From Candidatus Methanosuratincola subterraneus (lineage in GTDB: Archaea > Thermoproteota > Methanomethylicia > Methanomethylicales > Methanomethylicaceae): DNA of 64,000 nt. The notes below the pieces were generated by a model, which saw only the letters and a list, made by a program, of their open reading frames with translations, searched no databases and was not told the DNA's origin. Numbering within the stretch: position 1 is the first letter of the stretch; every line of letters starts with the position of its first letter. Below are positions 25,309-33,518 of this stretch, one piece after another. Location of the stretch: assembly GCA_004028775.1 (NCBI GenBank), contig RXGA01000004.1, positions 26,172 to 90,171 of the forward strand, given 5' to 3'. The translations under genes and the position numbers were made by a program.

Positions 25309-26718
25309 ATGAGAAGACGGGATTCGAGGTCGGCTACAACGTCAAAAAAACAACGAGTGGCCTTCTCTTCTGTCGTTGCTGCTATTGCGCTTACTTCTAT
25401 GAAGCTTGTAGTGGGCCTAGTGACTAACAGCCTTGGCATTCTCAGCGAGGCTCTGCATTCTGGTATTGATCTGATAGCAGCATTCACGACTTTTTACGCG
25501 GTGAGAAAGTCCGAAGCCCCTCCCGACTCGCTCCACATGTACGGGCACGCAAAGATCGAAAGTCTTGCAAGCCTCGTGGAGACCGTTCTGTTGTTCTTGA
25601 CATGCGTATGGATTGTCTACGAGGCGATATCTAGGTTGCTCTTCAAGACCGTGGAAATAGATCTTGGCATTTCCGCACTTGCCGTCATGTTGATTTCCAT
25701 GGTGGTTGATTTAAGCCGTTCAAGAGTTCTCATGAAAACCGCAAAGGAGTACAGGAGCCAGGCGCTGGAGGCCGATGCAATCCATTTTTCCACGGATCTT
25801 ATTTCTTCAGCCGTTGTGATTATCGGCATCTTGATTTCGATGATCGGCTTTAAGCAATTTGATTCAATAGCAGGGCTCGGAGTGGCCGCAGTTACAGCTT
25901 TCATTGGCTACCGGATATTGAAGAAATCAACCCACACTCTACTCGATGGTGCGCCTGCAGGGGTTGTTCAGCAAATCATCGAGAATGCTAGATCGGTGGA
26001 AGGGATCCAGAATGTAGGTCGCGTACGTGTTCGCGAGGCTGGAGCAAAAACTTTTGTTGACTTGGAAGTGCACGTAGACCGAGATCTTAGCTTGGAGGCT
26101 GCGCATGAGCTGGCCGAATCAGTTTGTCGCAACATACAAGAAACCATTCCCGGCGCTGACGTGGTGGTTCACGCCGAGCCCATTTCAACTTCTGATGCCA
26201 CGCTAGTGGACAAGATGCGGCGTGAGGCATCCAAAATGAAAGAGATCAAGAGCATAAGCAAGATCCAGCTCTCTGAAACAGATCATAAATTAGATGTTGA
26301 ATTTAACGTAGAGATAGAAGGAACGCATAGCTTAGAGAGCGCACACGAGATCGCATCGGATCTGGAAGACAGGATAAAACAACTTGATAAAAAGATCTCC
26401 AGTGTTACATCGCACATAGAGCCTTATGTCGACAGAGTGTGTGAAGGGGAGCCTGCTTCATTCATGCGGGATCGCATTCAAAGGTTATTGGATTCCATTC
26501 TGCTTGATTTCCCTTCCGTCAAATCCTTCAAGAACTTGCAGGTAAAAAAGATCGGCGATACATACTCCCTAACTTTTTGCTGTGTATTCGACAAGACGCT
26601 CTCTCTCTCGGAGGCTCACCGTATCGCATCAAAAATTGAGGTCGAAATCAAGGCAAGATGCCCTGAGATCGAGTCCATCTCCTTGCATATGGAGCCTGAA
26701 CCAAACAAAAGTTTTTGA
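25309..26718 (+). CDS. Cation diffusion facilitator with three C-terminal domains
   Basis: A 469-aa CDF transporter. Residues ~15-210 form the six-helix membrane domain with metal-site pairs HSGID and HFSTD (the classic HxxxD). It is followed by three tandem ferredoxin-like cytoplasmic domains (about 215-295, 300-370 and 390-465), each containing a HELA/HEIA/HRIA-like helix and a HxEP end (HAEP, HIEP, HMEP). Ordinary CDF proteins have one. It exports divalent metals such as Zn, Mn or Fe; specificity is not visible. Confidence 0.9.
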   Translation: MRRRDSRSATTSKKQRVAFSSVVAAIALTSMKLVVGLVTNSLGILSEALHSGIDLIAAFTTFYAVRKSEAPPDSLHMYGHAKIESLASLVETVLLFLTCVWIVYEAISRLLFKTVEIDLGISALAVMLISMVVDLSRSRVLMKTAKEYRSQALEADAIHFSTDLISSAVVIIGILISMIGFKQFDSIAGLGVAAVTAFIGYRILKKSTHTLLDGAPAGVVQQIIENARSVEGIQNVGRVRVREAGAKTFVDLEVHVDRDLSLEAAHELAESVCRNIQETIPGADVVVHAEPISTSDATLVDKMRREASKMKEIKSISKIQLSETDHKLDVEFNVEIEGTHSLESAHEIASDLEDRIKQLDKKISSVTSHIEPYVDRVCEGEPASFMRDRIQRLLDSILLDFPSVKSFKNLQVKKIGDTYSLTFCCVFDKTLSLSEAHRIASKIEVEIKARCPEIESISLHMEPEPNKSF

Positions 26719-26720
26719 TC

Positions 26721-26918
26721 TTACTTCTTCTTGAAGAAGTTGCAGGCTTTACTAGTCGCACTCTTCTTGGCTGCTGTCTTTCTGCAGTACCCCTGACCGC
26801 TTTTTCCCATTGCTGTAAACAACCCGCAATCCTTGCAACTCATCTTCTTGAGGTCGATCGCTGGCTGCGCTGCAGACTGCTTCGCTTCTGCCCTGTTAGC
26901 AAACTTGCCCTCTGGCAT
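26721..26918 (-). CDS. Small Cys-rich basic protein
   Basis: A 65-aa protein rich in Lys and Ala with four cysteines (SCKDCGLF, GYCRK, KACNFF) that could bind zinc or an Fe-S cluster. I do not recognise the family. Its stop lies 3 bp from the end of the convergent CDF gene. The 233 bp upstream, to the mini-gene, hold only its likely promoter. Confidence 0.6.
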   Translation of the reverse strand: MPEGKFANRAEAKQSAAQPAIDLKKMSCKDCGLFTAMGKSGQGYCRKTAAKKSATSKACNFFKKK

Positions 26919-27089
26919 CTAATCACCCTCTACAATCCAAAAATCGCCACCATCCTATAAGGTTTGTTTAGTTGACTGAAATGAACGGGTTTGAAAGAAT
27001 GATCTATTAAATGACGGGCACCGTCAGGTTCTCCTTTATCTAAGTTTATTATTTGCCAGTCTGCTTAGTTTGAATCTGTTCTCAAAACC

Positions 27090-27139
27090 TTTATATTTGG
27101 AGTCGCTGCAACCGGATTATTTGGAGGCTAGACCTCCAA
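27090..27139 (+). promoter_or_regulatory. TATA box and 5' hairpin of the mini-gene
   Basis: A strong TATA element TTTATATTT (27090-27098) preceded by AAAACC places the transcript start near 27120. There the DNA reads as a perfect hairpin with arms TTGGAGG (27121-27127) and CCTCCAA (27133-27139), loop CTAGA. The right arm can instead pair with the ribosome site GAGG at 27140-27143. The hairpin could therefore control access to that site. Both the start and the switch are inferred. Confidence 0.5.
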
Positions 27140-27151
27140 GAGGCGAAAATA

Positions 27152-27208
27152 ATGTCAGCTCCAGCTCCAAAGAAGGAGAAGAAGAAACAGACTAAGCCAA
27201 CTCAGTAA
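27152..27208 (+). CDS. 18-residue Lys-rich mini-protein
   Basis: ATG 27152 follows a GAGGCG ribosome site by seven bases and a strong promoter. The peptide is MSAPAPKKEKKKQTKPTQ, then TAA, and an oligo-T terminator lies 43 bp later, so the unit is complete at about 135 nt. Composition resembles the basic N-terminal tails of ribosomal proteins such as S25e, but nothing continues in any frame. It may be a genuine micro-protein, a leader, or a truncated gene. Confidence 0.45.
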   Translation: MSAPAPKKEKKKQTKPTQ

Positions 27209-27239
27209 TGGCATGCCTAGTTTAAAAATATTATAATCA

Positions 27240-27590
27240 TTATACAATCATTTTTTTTAACAGAAAGAACCTTTGTCTAGCCCCGAGTTCCATGTGTGCC
27301 ACATGAAGGTCGTATGGTCTAAAAAGGACTAGCGCCTTCTTGAAATTCTCTCCGTTTCATCATCCCAAAAGCCTTCTTGTCGTTTTTTTGCCAATACCTA
27401 CAAATTTTCAAACACCACGTTTCAGCATGATGTCCGAAACCCCCACTCTTGCAGGATCTTCCGTGATTAGGCACACTCTTGAAGACTTTCGGGTAATCTT
27501 TCTTGAAGCTCAGTAACTATAAGCGAAGCATCACGCTCTGGTCTCAGTGCTTTGCCTTCACTATGGTCTTAATCAAGGAACTTTACATTC
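27240..27590 (-). pseudogene. Decayed transposase-like remnant
   Basis: This 350-bp stretch has no intact gene, but minus-strand frames give protein-like pieces broken by shifts. An upstream piece reads HSEGKALRPERDASLIVTELQERL; a downstream piece reads FKKALVLFRPYDLHVAHMELGAR and ends at 27240. The latter resembles the YN-x-RPHMxLGxR tail of DDE transposases. Identification rests on short motifs and is weak. It overlaps the terminator of the mini-gene. Confidence 0.3.
27251..27258 (+). terminator. Oligo-T terminator of the mini-gene
   Basis: A run of eight T residues follows an A/T-rich stretch after the mini-gene. Archaeal RNA polymerase terminates at such T tracts without needing a stem. 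Confidence 0.5.
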
Positions 27591-27705
27591 TCGCTTCTGG
27601 TCATATTTCGCAAACTTTTATGCCATAAAAGCATTCGCCATTATTAGTGAAAAATAACTAACCATTTATTTTATTAAAAATTGAGAATTCATTGTTTTAA
27701 TTCAA

Positions 27706-27783
27706 TGGCGGGTCCGGAGGGATTTGAACCCTCGACCATTGACTTAGAAGGCCAACGCGCTATCCAGTCTGCGCCACGGACCC
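27706..27783 (-). tRNA. tRNA-Arg (anticodon TCT)
   Basis: Acceptor GGGTCCG pairs with CGGACCC. The anticodon loop CTTCTAA sits on a stem starting TTGGC. T arm GAGGG-TTCAAAT-CCCTC. Discriminator G and CCA are encoded (27706-27708). No intron. Confidence 0.93.
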
Positions 27784-27868
27784 CAAAGTGATTCAAACAT
27801 GCTGTTCCAATAAATATTTCTATATTAGCTAAAAACTAAATACTGGTCCGCTCTTAATCTTTTGAAAA

Positions 27869-28004
27869 GCGGGGATTCCCAAGTCAGGACAACGGGGCAG
27901 GACGCCGAGAGGCGTGCCAGACTTAAGATCCGGGCTTGGTAGCCTTCGGATGGGTTATCCTGTGGCGAAGGCCTTCGTGGGTTCAAATCCCACTCCCCGC
28001 ACCA
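27869..28004 (+). tRNA. tRNA-Leu (anticodon TAA) with two predicted introns
   Basis: Acceptor GCGGGGA (27869-27875) pairs with TCCCCGC, followed by ACCA (28001-28004). The D stem CCC/GGG, the variable arm GGC-GAAG-GCC and the T arm GTGGG/CCCAC mark a class II tRNA. Removing 27903-27921 (19 nt, at the 5' side of the loop) and 27928-27956 (29 nt, at the usual 37/38 site) leaves a perfect anticodon stem CAGGA/TCCTG with loop CTTAAGA and an 88-nt mature tRNA. The intron borders are my inference and may shift by a base because of repeats. Confidence 0.8.
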
Positions 28005-28128
28005 AAACTTTGTAAAAACTAACATTTAGAATGAAAACCGATTTTGAATTCACGAATTAACCCTCCGCTGCTTACCGAAGCTTGACAAGAAATGTGCCTT
28101 GAATGTCGTAGAAGTTAAAGGTCCGAAA

Positions 28129-28890
28129 TCACGTTTTCCTGAAGAGGTATGTTGCCCAGCCAATTGTTTCCCGCCCCCAGCGGAGGCACTTCTCTTTCTC
28201 CTTCCTGAACAATGCTAGGATCTCTTGGAAATCTGGGTCGTTCGGATTTTGCCGTATATAATCTTCCAAGCTCCACCAACCGAGCATCTCGTAATGGTCA
28301 AAGTCCTCTTTTGTGCTGTCGAGGGCGTATATGCAGTTAAGCCCGCTGGCTTCTCCCAAGTGCACATAGTCTTTGTGGCTCTCGGCATACGACTCTGCAA
28401 ATTCTCCGCTTTGGGGCATTCGTTTTCCGGCTGCTTGAGCCAGAATGGTTCGCCCACAAGTAGCCCTCCGGGCTTAGTCATGTCTTTTAGTGCTTTTAGG
28501 GTTACTTTGTACCCGTTCCAAATCCAAGTGGCACCGATGCAACTCGATAGGTCAAACAATTTTCCGTCTTGAGGTTTGCAGTCCTTTCCATCGATCTCGA
28601 TAAAGTCAAGGAGCGCATCCGGAACTCTCAGCATAGCTTTTTTTCCGAGCTTCCTGTATGAAATAGGCGCTGATATCCACTCCCACTCCCTTGATCCGAT
28701 AAAGCTCGCTCATTTTGACTAGAAATTCGCCCTTGCCGCATGCAATGTAAAGGGCTGTGCTCTCTGGTCCTAACTGGAGCTGATTAAGAAAGACTTCAAA
28801 CCTCTCCCTGTTCAACGAGTTACAATAAACGCACCTTTTCTCACGGATGCTGTAAAATTTCCATATGTCCAAGGGATTCCTCTCTTGCAT
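28129..28890 (-). pseudogene. SAM-dependent methyltransferase broken by two frameshifts
   Basis: Three overlapping minus-strand frames together form one class I methyltransferase. 28606-28890 carries the SAM-binding start (LYIACGKGEFLVKM, then GVGVDISAYFI). A second frame (28634 downward) carries LFDLSSCIGATWIWNGYKVTLKALKDMTKPGGLLVGEPFW. A third (28419-28129) carries the C-terminal part ending in TYLFRKT. The breaks lie near 28620 and 28415. Intact length would be about 250 aa. This is either a pseudogene or has sequence errors. Confidence 0.75.
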
Positions 28891-28944
28891 GTCTTGATTC
28901 GGAGCACAGAAATTTTTGCAAGATCAGTCTGGGTAGTTGTTTTT

Positions 28945-29904
28945 CTAAACGGGATAAGCCCCGCAGGTCCTGCAGAACTTTGACCCTTCCCTAAGCACGG
29001 ACGTGCAGCATGGACAGTGCCGACCTTCCCCTGTCGCCTCGGGTGGACCGATCACCTCCCTGAAGACTTCGTAATAGACCAACTGTTCTTTGTCCCTGAT
29101 CCTTACGCTGTCTACGTTAAAGTATAACTCTCTGCGCTCATTGAATAGTTCGTCGCTTATTTTCCTCTCAAAAAGTGAGGGAAGTATGTTTGTGCCCGTC
29201 CCGCGCTCGATCGGTGTTTTAGCCCGCCATATGATTTCCTCTGGGAGCAGGCCTTCGTATGCCTTCCTTAGGATCCATTTTCCAAACAGCTTCCCATTCC
29301 TCTTCCCTACCTTAAATTCGACCCCCGCCCCCATGGCAAACTTTTTGATCTTTTCATCAAGGTAAGGCGCCTTCACGCTTATACCATAGTTCTTTCCAAT
29401 GTCAAACGATGAGAAAGTCATCACTTTCCAGAGGTGGCGGAGCTCCTTTTCGATCTCTTCAGAAGCCTTGTTAATAATGAAATCGTAGCCGGCGAACAGC
29501 TCGTCAGCACCGTCCCCTGTTAATAAGGTGTTTGCACCCTCTTCTTTAGCAAATCCCATGCCAAGATATATTGCAAGACTATTCCTTACCTCCATCGGGT
29601 CGAATACGCCGAGGATTTTGATCAGCTTGGGCAATGCCTCGAAAACTTCTTCTATCCCAAATTCGAGTACCTTGTGTTCAAGGCGTAAGTGGTCGCTCAC
29701 CATCCTTGCATACTTGAGATCCTGCGCATCTGCCCCCTTCATTGCCACCGTATATGCCTTCACTTCTACGCATTTTGCCGCCTCATATGCCAGTATGCTC
29801 GTGTCGAGCCCGCCCGACAAAAGGATCCCCGTATTGAAATCAACACACCTGCCTACTGTTTCCGACAGCATTGCCCTTAGCTTCTCTTCGAGTCCCACGA
29901 CCAT
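28945..29904 (-). CDS. Asparagine-synthase-like adenylating protein with zinc ribbon
   Basis: A 319-aa protein with the ATP-pyrophosphatase P-loop LLSGGLDTS (residues ~28-36), GDGADELFAGYD and a C-terminal zinc ribbon CPCC...CRTCG. This is the synthetase half of AsnB. The N-terminal glutaminase domain is absent, so it must use free ammonia or another amine/acyl donor. Homologues serve in amidation and tRNA- or natural-product-like pathways. It lies downstream of the broken methyltransferase's start side, on the same strand. Substrate unknown. Confidence 0.75.
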   Translation of the reverse strand: MVVGLEEKLRAMLSETVGRCVDFNTGILLSGGLDTSILAYEAAKCVEVKAYTVAMKGADAQDLKYARMVSDHLRLEHKVLEFGIEEVFEALPKLIKILGVFDPMEVRNSLAIYLGMGFAKEEGANTLLTGDGADELFAGYDFIINKASEEIEKELRHLWKVMTFSSFDIGKNYGISVKAPYLDEKIKKFAMGAGVEFKVGKRNGKLFGKWILRKAYEGLLPEEIIWRAKTPIERGTGTNILPSLFERKISDELFNERRELYFNVDSVRIRDKEQLVYYEVFREVIGPPEATGEGRHCPCCTSVLREGSKFCRTCGAYPV

Positions 29905-29989
29905 TTTTCTACCAACTTTCCTTTACGATATAATTTTCTTAAGAGGATTTCGAAAAACTTTGCTGATGCCCTTCGCCTTCTTTCCCGTT

Positions 29990-30419
29990 TTAAGGCGTCC
30001 CTATGCTAGGCATCTTTATTTTCCATCTTCTCTTCACTTTGTTTTCCCTTTTTCCATCATTTTCTACCTTCTTCGAGATCCTATGCTTGTACCTGCTCCT
30101 AAGGGTGAGCACCTGCATCAGGTTGAAGCAGAGGCAGGAGAACATCATCTTCACCTTCACCCTCGGAACGGTCGTGACCATGACGTGCCCTGCCCTGAAG
30201 ACCCTCTTGAGCACCGCAAATACATACCCTCTCGATCGGCGCCCTCCTCCTTGATATCCGCAGGTTGCGGTAGGATGAGGCTATTATGGAGCGAAACCCC
30301 TCCCAGTCTATCAGGGAGGCTGCTTTCGCCAATCTGTCGTTATTCTTCAGGTACCTCTGGTAGTACTCGTTGAGGATGTAACACTCGAAAGAAGGCATGA
30401 GGATAACTGTTGTGCCCAT
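29990..30419 (-). mobile_element. Internally deleted IS transposase remnant
   Basis: The minus strand begins with a transposase-like N-terminus (ECYILNEYYQRYLKNNDRLAKAASLIDWEGF, residues 12-42 of the first frame), typical of IS4/IS5-class enzymes. After about 60 residues the frame shifts into a C-terminal piece (LKRVFRAGHVMVTTVPRVKVK then MMFSCLCFNLMQVLTLR) that normally ends such proteins. The catalytic middle is missing. No clear terminal inverted repeats are seen. Confidence 0.6.
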
Positions 30420-30528
30420 GATCTTTAAGCATTGCGCTCCTTTTGGGAAAGGTTATAGGCAGGTTTTTCGAAAATCTCTTAAATCATATGCACCTTTTTT
30501 TCCGGTTAACCTTTAAATTTATTAGCCG

Positions 30529-31149
30529 ATGCGCCGAACCCATTATGAGGTAATCCTGTTGAAGATCCCTGAAATTCTGGGTCTCCTGCTTTCGTGGTTC
30601 GTAATCACGCTCTGCTTCTCTTTATGGACCCTGTTCGACTCTCCAGACCTTTTCCTTTCCGTATTCCTCCTGGTTGGATCATCGGCAGGTCTGGGTTTCT
30701 TGCTCCATGAGCTGGCCCACCGTTCAACGGCCAAAAGATACGGGTGCCATGCATACTACAACGTGTGGCTCTTGGGGATCATACTCGCCCTCATCATGTC
30801 TGTTGTTACGCGAGGCAATGTAATCTTTACAGCGCTGGGTGCCGTGTATATTGTTCCAATGATGACTGCCCCCTCCCTAGATGTCAATGCGATGAAGAAG
30901 GTTTTTGGGGTGATTTCCCTCTCCGGTCCAGCGATGAACCTCCTCTTGGTTGCCTTCTTCTTCGCTATATCTAACCTGGGGGGAGTTTTTTCCCTTCTGG
31001 GGCTCTACGGGATGCGGATTAACCTCTGGCTTGCGGCATTCAACCTGATCCCGATCCCGCCTTTCGACGGGTACAAGGTCTTCTCATGGTCCAAGGCCAT
31101 CTGGGCATTGTTTGCCCTGCCCTCCTGGGTCTTAGTTCTGTTTATGTAA
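30529..31149 (+). CDS. M50 (site-2 protease) family metalloprotease
   Basis: A 206-aa integral-membrane protein with the zinc motif HELAH (FLLHELAHRSTAK, residues ~59-71) and the second motif NLIPIPPFDGYK near residue 172, where the Asp is the third ligand. These are the signatures of intramembrane S2P peptidases that cleave membrane-bound regulators. It has about six membrane segments and no PDZ or CBS domain. Substrate unknown. Confidence 0.9.
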   Translation: MRRTHYEVILLKIPEILGLLLSWFVITLCFSLWTLFDSPDLFLSVFLLVGSSAGLGFLLHELAHRSTAKRYGCHAYYNVWLLGIILALIMSVVTRGNVIFTALGAVYIVPMMTAPSLDVNAMKKVFGVISLSGPAMNLLLVAFFFAISNLGGVFSLLGLYGMRINLWLAAFNLIPIPPFDGYKVFSWSKAIWALFALPSWVLVLFM

Positions 31150-31201
31150 CTGCAATAAGCAATTAAGCCTTGGGGCCATAGAATAGATCGGTGTCTACAT
31201 C

Positions 31202-32368
31202 GTGCTGCCTTATGAGCTCAAGGTCTTGGAGGAGCTTGTTTCAATCAATACCGACTCAAACAAGAAGTGCGGATACGCGGAGTGTGCCTCCCTGATATCT
31301 GATAGGATGAGGGAGGTTGGGCTGAAGGTCGAAGTCTTCGATCCGGTTGCGCTTACGGGCGACGGGAAGAAGAGGCCTAACGTGGTCGGAACGTTGGACT
31401 TGGGGGCGGAAAGCACCCTGGGGCTGTTGACTCACTATGACGTCGTGCCTCCGGGCGAGGGCTGGAAAAGGGATCCCTTCAGACTGACTATTGAAGGGGA
31501 TCGGGCGTATGGGAGGGGGTCTGCCGATGACAAATCTGCAATCGCCGCGTCTTTGGGTGCCCTCTCTCGCATTGGGGAGAAGGGTAAGTACAACGTAAAG
31601 TTGATCGCTTCACCCGACGAAGAAGTCGGGGGGCGTTGGGGGATAGGATACGTGATCAACGACCTCAATTTGAGGCTTGACTGCGGTGTGGTGGTTGATG
31701 CAATGCCTGATATGGTCTGCGTTGGGGCGAGCGGGATAGTTCAGGGGGAGGTGCTAGTGAGGGGGATCCAGGGGCACGCTGGGTACCCCCACAGGTCCGA
31801 CAACCCGATCCCGAAGCTAGCCTCGCTCATAAGGGAGTTCGAGAATTTTGCCCGATTCAGGGAGCGGAAACTCTCGAATATAGACGCCCCGCCGGGCTCT
31901 CCGAATAAGAAGCTTTGGGGTCGCTTCTCGTTCACAATCATAGGTGGCGGTGAAAAGGAAAACATAATCCCGTCAAATGCCTGGGCAAGGTTTGACATGA
32001 GGGTGCTGCCTGATGAGCCTTTGGAAGAGGCCAAGTTGGAGCTGATCAACTTCTTCAACAGATCCAGGGAAAATCTCAACATAGAAGCTGAGCTGAGAAT
32101 TATGCTGGAGGACAAGGGCTTCCTGACGCCGCCCGAGCATCCTTTTGTCAAGACCTTCCTCAATGCGACCGCTTCCGTCTTCGGCGCCCCGCTACCCTTA
32201 GGCGCATCCTTGGGCGGGGACGACGGCAAATTCTTGGCGTCCAAGGGTATCCCTGTGGTCAGCTACGGCGCGATCGCCGAGGATTCGCATTTCCACGGGA
32301 CCGACGAATTCGTGTATATCCGAGACCTAATGCATTTGAGAGACGTTCTAGTAAAGCTCATTAGTTAA
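31202..32368 (+). CDS. M20 family metallopeptidase (ArgE/DapE-like)
   Basis: A 388-aa di-zinc hydrolase. Metal ligands lie in LLTHYDVVPPG (His near residue 78), GRGSADDKS (Asp near 105), SPDEEVGG (Glu pair near 140) and the C-terminal EDSHFHGTDEF. A dimerisation insert (residues ~180-295) is present. It removes acyl groups or cleaves dipeptides; ArgE, DapE and LysK all belong here and cannot be told apart. GTG start at 31202, 52 bp after the M50 gene. Confidence 0.88.
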   Translation: MLPYELKVLEELVSINTDSNKKCGYAECASLISDRMREVGLKVEVFDPVALTGDGKKRPNVVGTLDLGAESTLGLLTHYDVVPPGEGWKRDPFRLTIEGDRAYGRGSADDKSAIAASLGALSRIGEKGKYNVKLIASPDEEVGGRWGIGYVINDLNLRLDCGVVVDAMPDMVCVGASGIVQGEVLVRGIQGHAGYPHRSDNPIPKLASLIREFENFARFRERKLSNIDAPPGSPNKKLWGRFSFTIIGGGEKENIIPSNAWARFDMRVLPDEPLEEAKLELINFFNRSRENLNIEAELRIMLEDKGFLTPPEHPFVKTFLNATASVFGAPLPLGASLGGDDGKFLASKGIPVVSYGAIAEDSHFHGTDEFVYIRDLMHLRDVLVKLIS

Positions 32369-32399
32369 TCTTTTAAGGGTTCTTTACCTTTTTTCCTTC

Positions 32400-33497
32400 A
32401 TGCAACCTTATCTTGTCATCGCCACTATAAACGAATTGAAGAACTTGGAGCCGCTGAAGCGGGAACTAAATGAAACAAACACGAAGGTCATTGTGGTGGA
32501 TGAGGGGAACCAAGAGATACGCATGAAAAACGATCGGATACTGGAAGGTCTAGAAAGGTCGTACTACGGGCCAAACGAGCGGGAAGAGTGGTTCAAGTCA
32601 AGATTCGGTTCAGGGTACAAAAAATATCTTGAAGTGATCCCTGAAAGGGCGCACGCTGAGACCAGCTTCGGCTTCCTCGTTGCCTATGAGGAGGGCGCTG
32701 GATTCATCGTTGAGTTGGACGACGACGTCTTCATCAACGGACTGATCCCTGGACACAGGGACAACCTCTTCGGCGGGGGAGGTAAGACCGTGCACTCTAA
32801 GTCAAGGTGGTACAACACGCTAGACTCAATTTCGCTGAGCAGGGAAGGTCGCTTCTTCCCCAGAGGGCACCCGTATTCCCCTGAGACTCGCGCCGAGGAT
32901 TACTGTTGGGAGAGCTCGGGAGGGAGCTGCGTGCTGAATATGGGGCACTGGATTGGCAATCCTGACTTCGATGCCCTGACGATCCTTTATCACGGCGGGA
33001 TGGACGGGAGGTGCGACGTCATGGGAGAGCGCCTGCTAAATGAAAAGGTAGTGGTTGGCAGAGGTACCTACTTTGCAGTCTGCAGCATGAACACCTCTTT
33101 TATCCCTAAGATCGTCCCTGCCTTCTACCAGCTTTACATGAATACTATGGGCATCGATCGCTTCGACGACATATGGTCAGGGATATTCCTTAAGCGGGTG
33201 GCTGACCACTTGGGGGACAGGGTCTGCTTGGGAAAGCCCGTGGGGACCCATCAGAAGCGCCCCCGCAGCGTCTTCAAGGACCTTAAAAGCGAGATGGACG
33301 GCATGATTCTCAATGAGTCGGTCTGGCGCTTTGTCGACGGCGATATCTCAGGGAGCTCCTATTCCGACTCGTACCTCTCATTGGCTGCCCTTCTCGAAAG
33401 GGGGGCTTCAACATTGAACAACGAGATATACAGGAAATTCCTCAACCTCCAGGTTGACATGATGAGGCGCTGGGTTGAGATAGTCGACTCAATCTGA
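32400..33497 (+). CDS. Reversibly glycosylated polypeptide (UDP-arabinopyranose-mutase-like)
   Basis: A 365-aa protein resembling the plant RGP/UAM family. It starts YLVIATINELKNLEP, has the nucleotide-sugar-binding DDDVFING near residue 112, a Trp/Tyr-rich block SKSRWYN, and the late segment SGIFLKRVADHLGD. Plant members interconvert UDP-arabinose ring forms and glycosylate themselves. Here it neighbours nucleotide-sugar genes (34084, 34886), so sugar-nucleotide metabolism for surface glycans is likely. Activity is inferred from family only. Confidence 0.78.
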   Translation: MQPYLVIATINELKNLEPLKRELNETNTKVIVVDEGNQEIRMKNDRILEGLERSYYGPNEREEWFKSRFGSGYKKYLEVIPERAHAETSFGFLVAYEEGAGFIVELDDDVFINGLIPGHRDNLFGGGGKTVHSKSRWYNTLDSISLSREGRFFPRGHPYSPETRAEDYCWESSGGSCVLNMGHWIGNPDFDALTILYHGGMDGRCDVMGERLLNEKVVVGRGTYFAVCSMNTSFIPKIVPAFYQLYMNTMGIDRFDDIWSGIFLKRVADHLGDRVCLGKPVGTHQKRPRSVFKDLKSEMDGMILNESVWRFVDGDISGSSYSDSYLSLAALLERGASTLNNEIYRKFLNLQVDMMRRWVEIVDSI

Positions 33498-33518
33498 AGC
33501 CGGAGACCTAAAAGAATG

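Noticed and set aside
27825..28025. 66-codon minus-strand ORF
   Set aside because: It is the antisense of the tRNA-Leu gene; its GEWDLNPRRPS-like text is a well-known artefact of reading tRNA T arms.
29528..30373. Plus-strand ORF of 281 codons
   Set aside because: Antisense of the asparagine-synthase-like gene and the transposase remnant; no coherent protein text.
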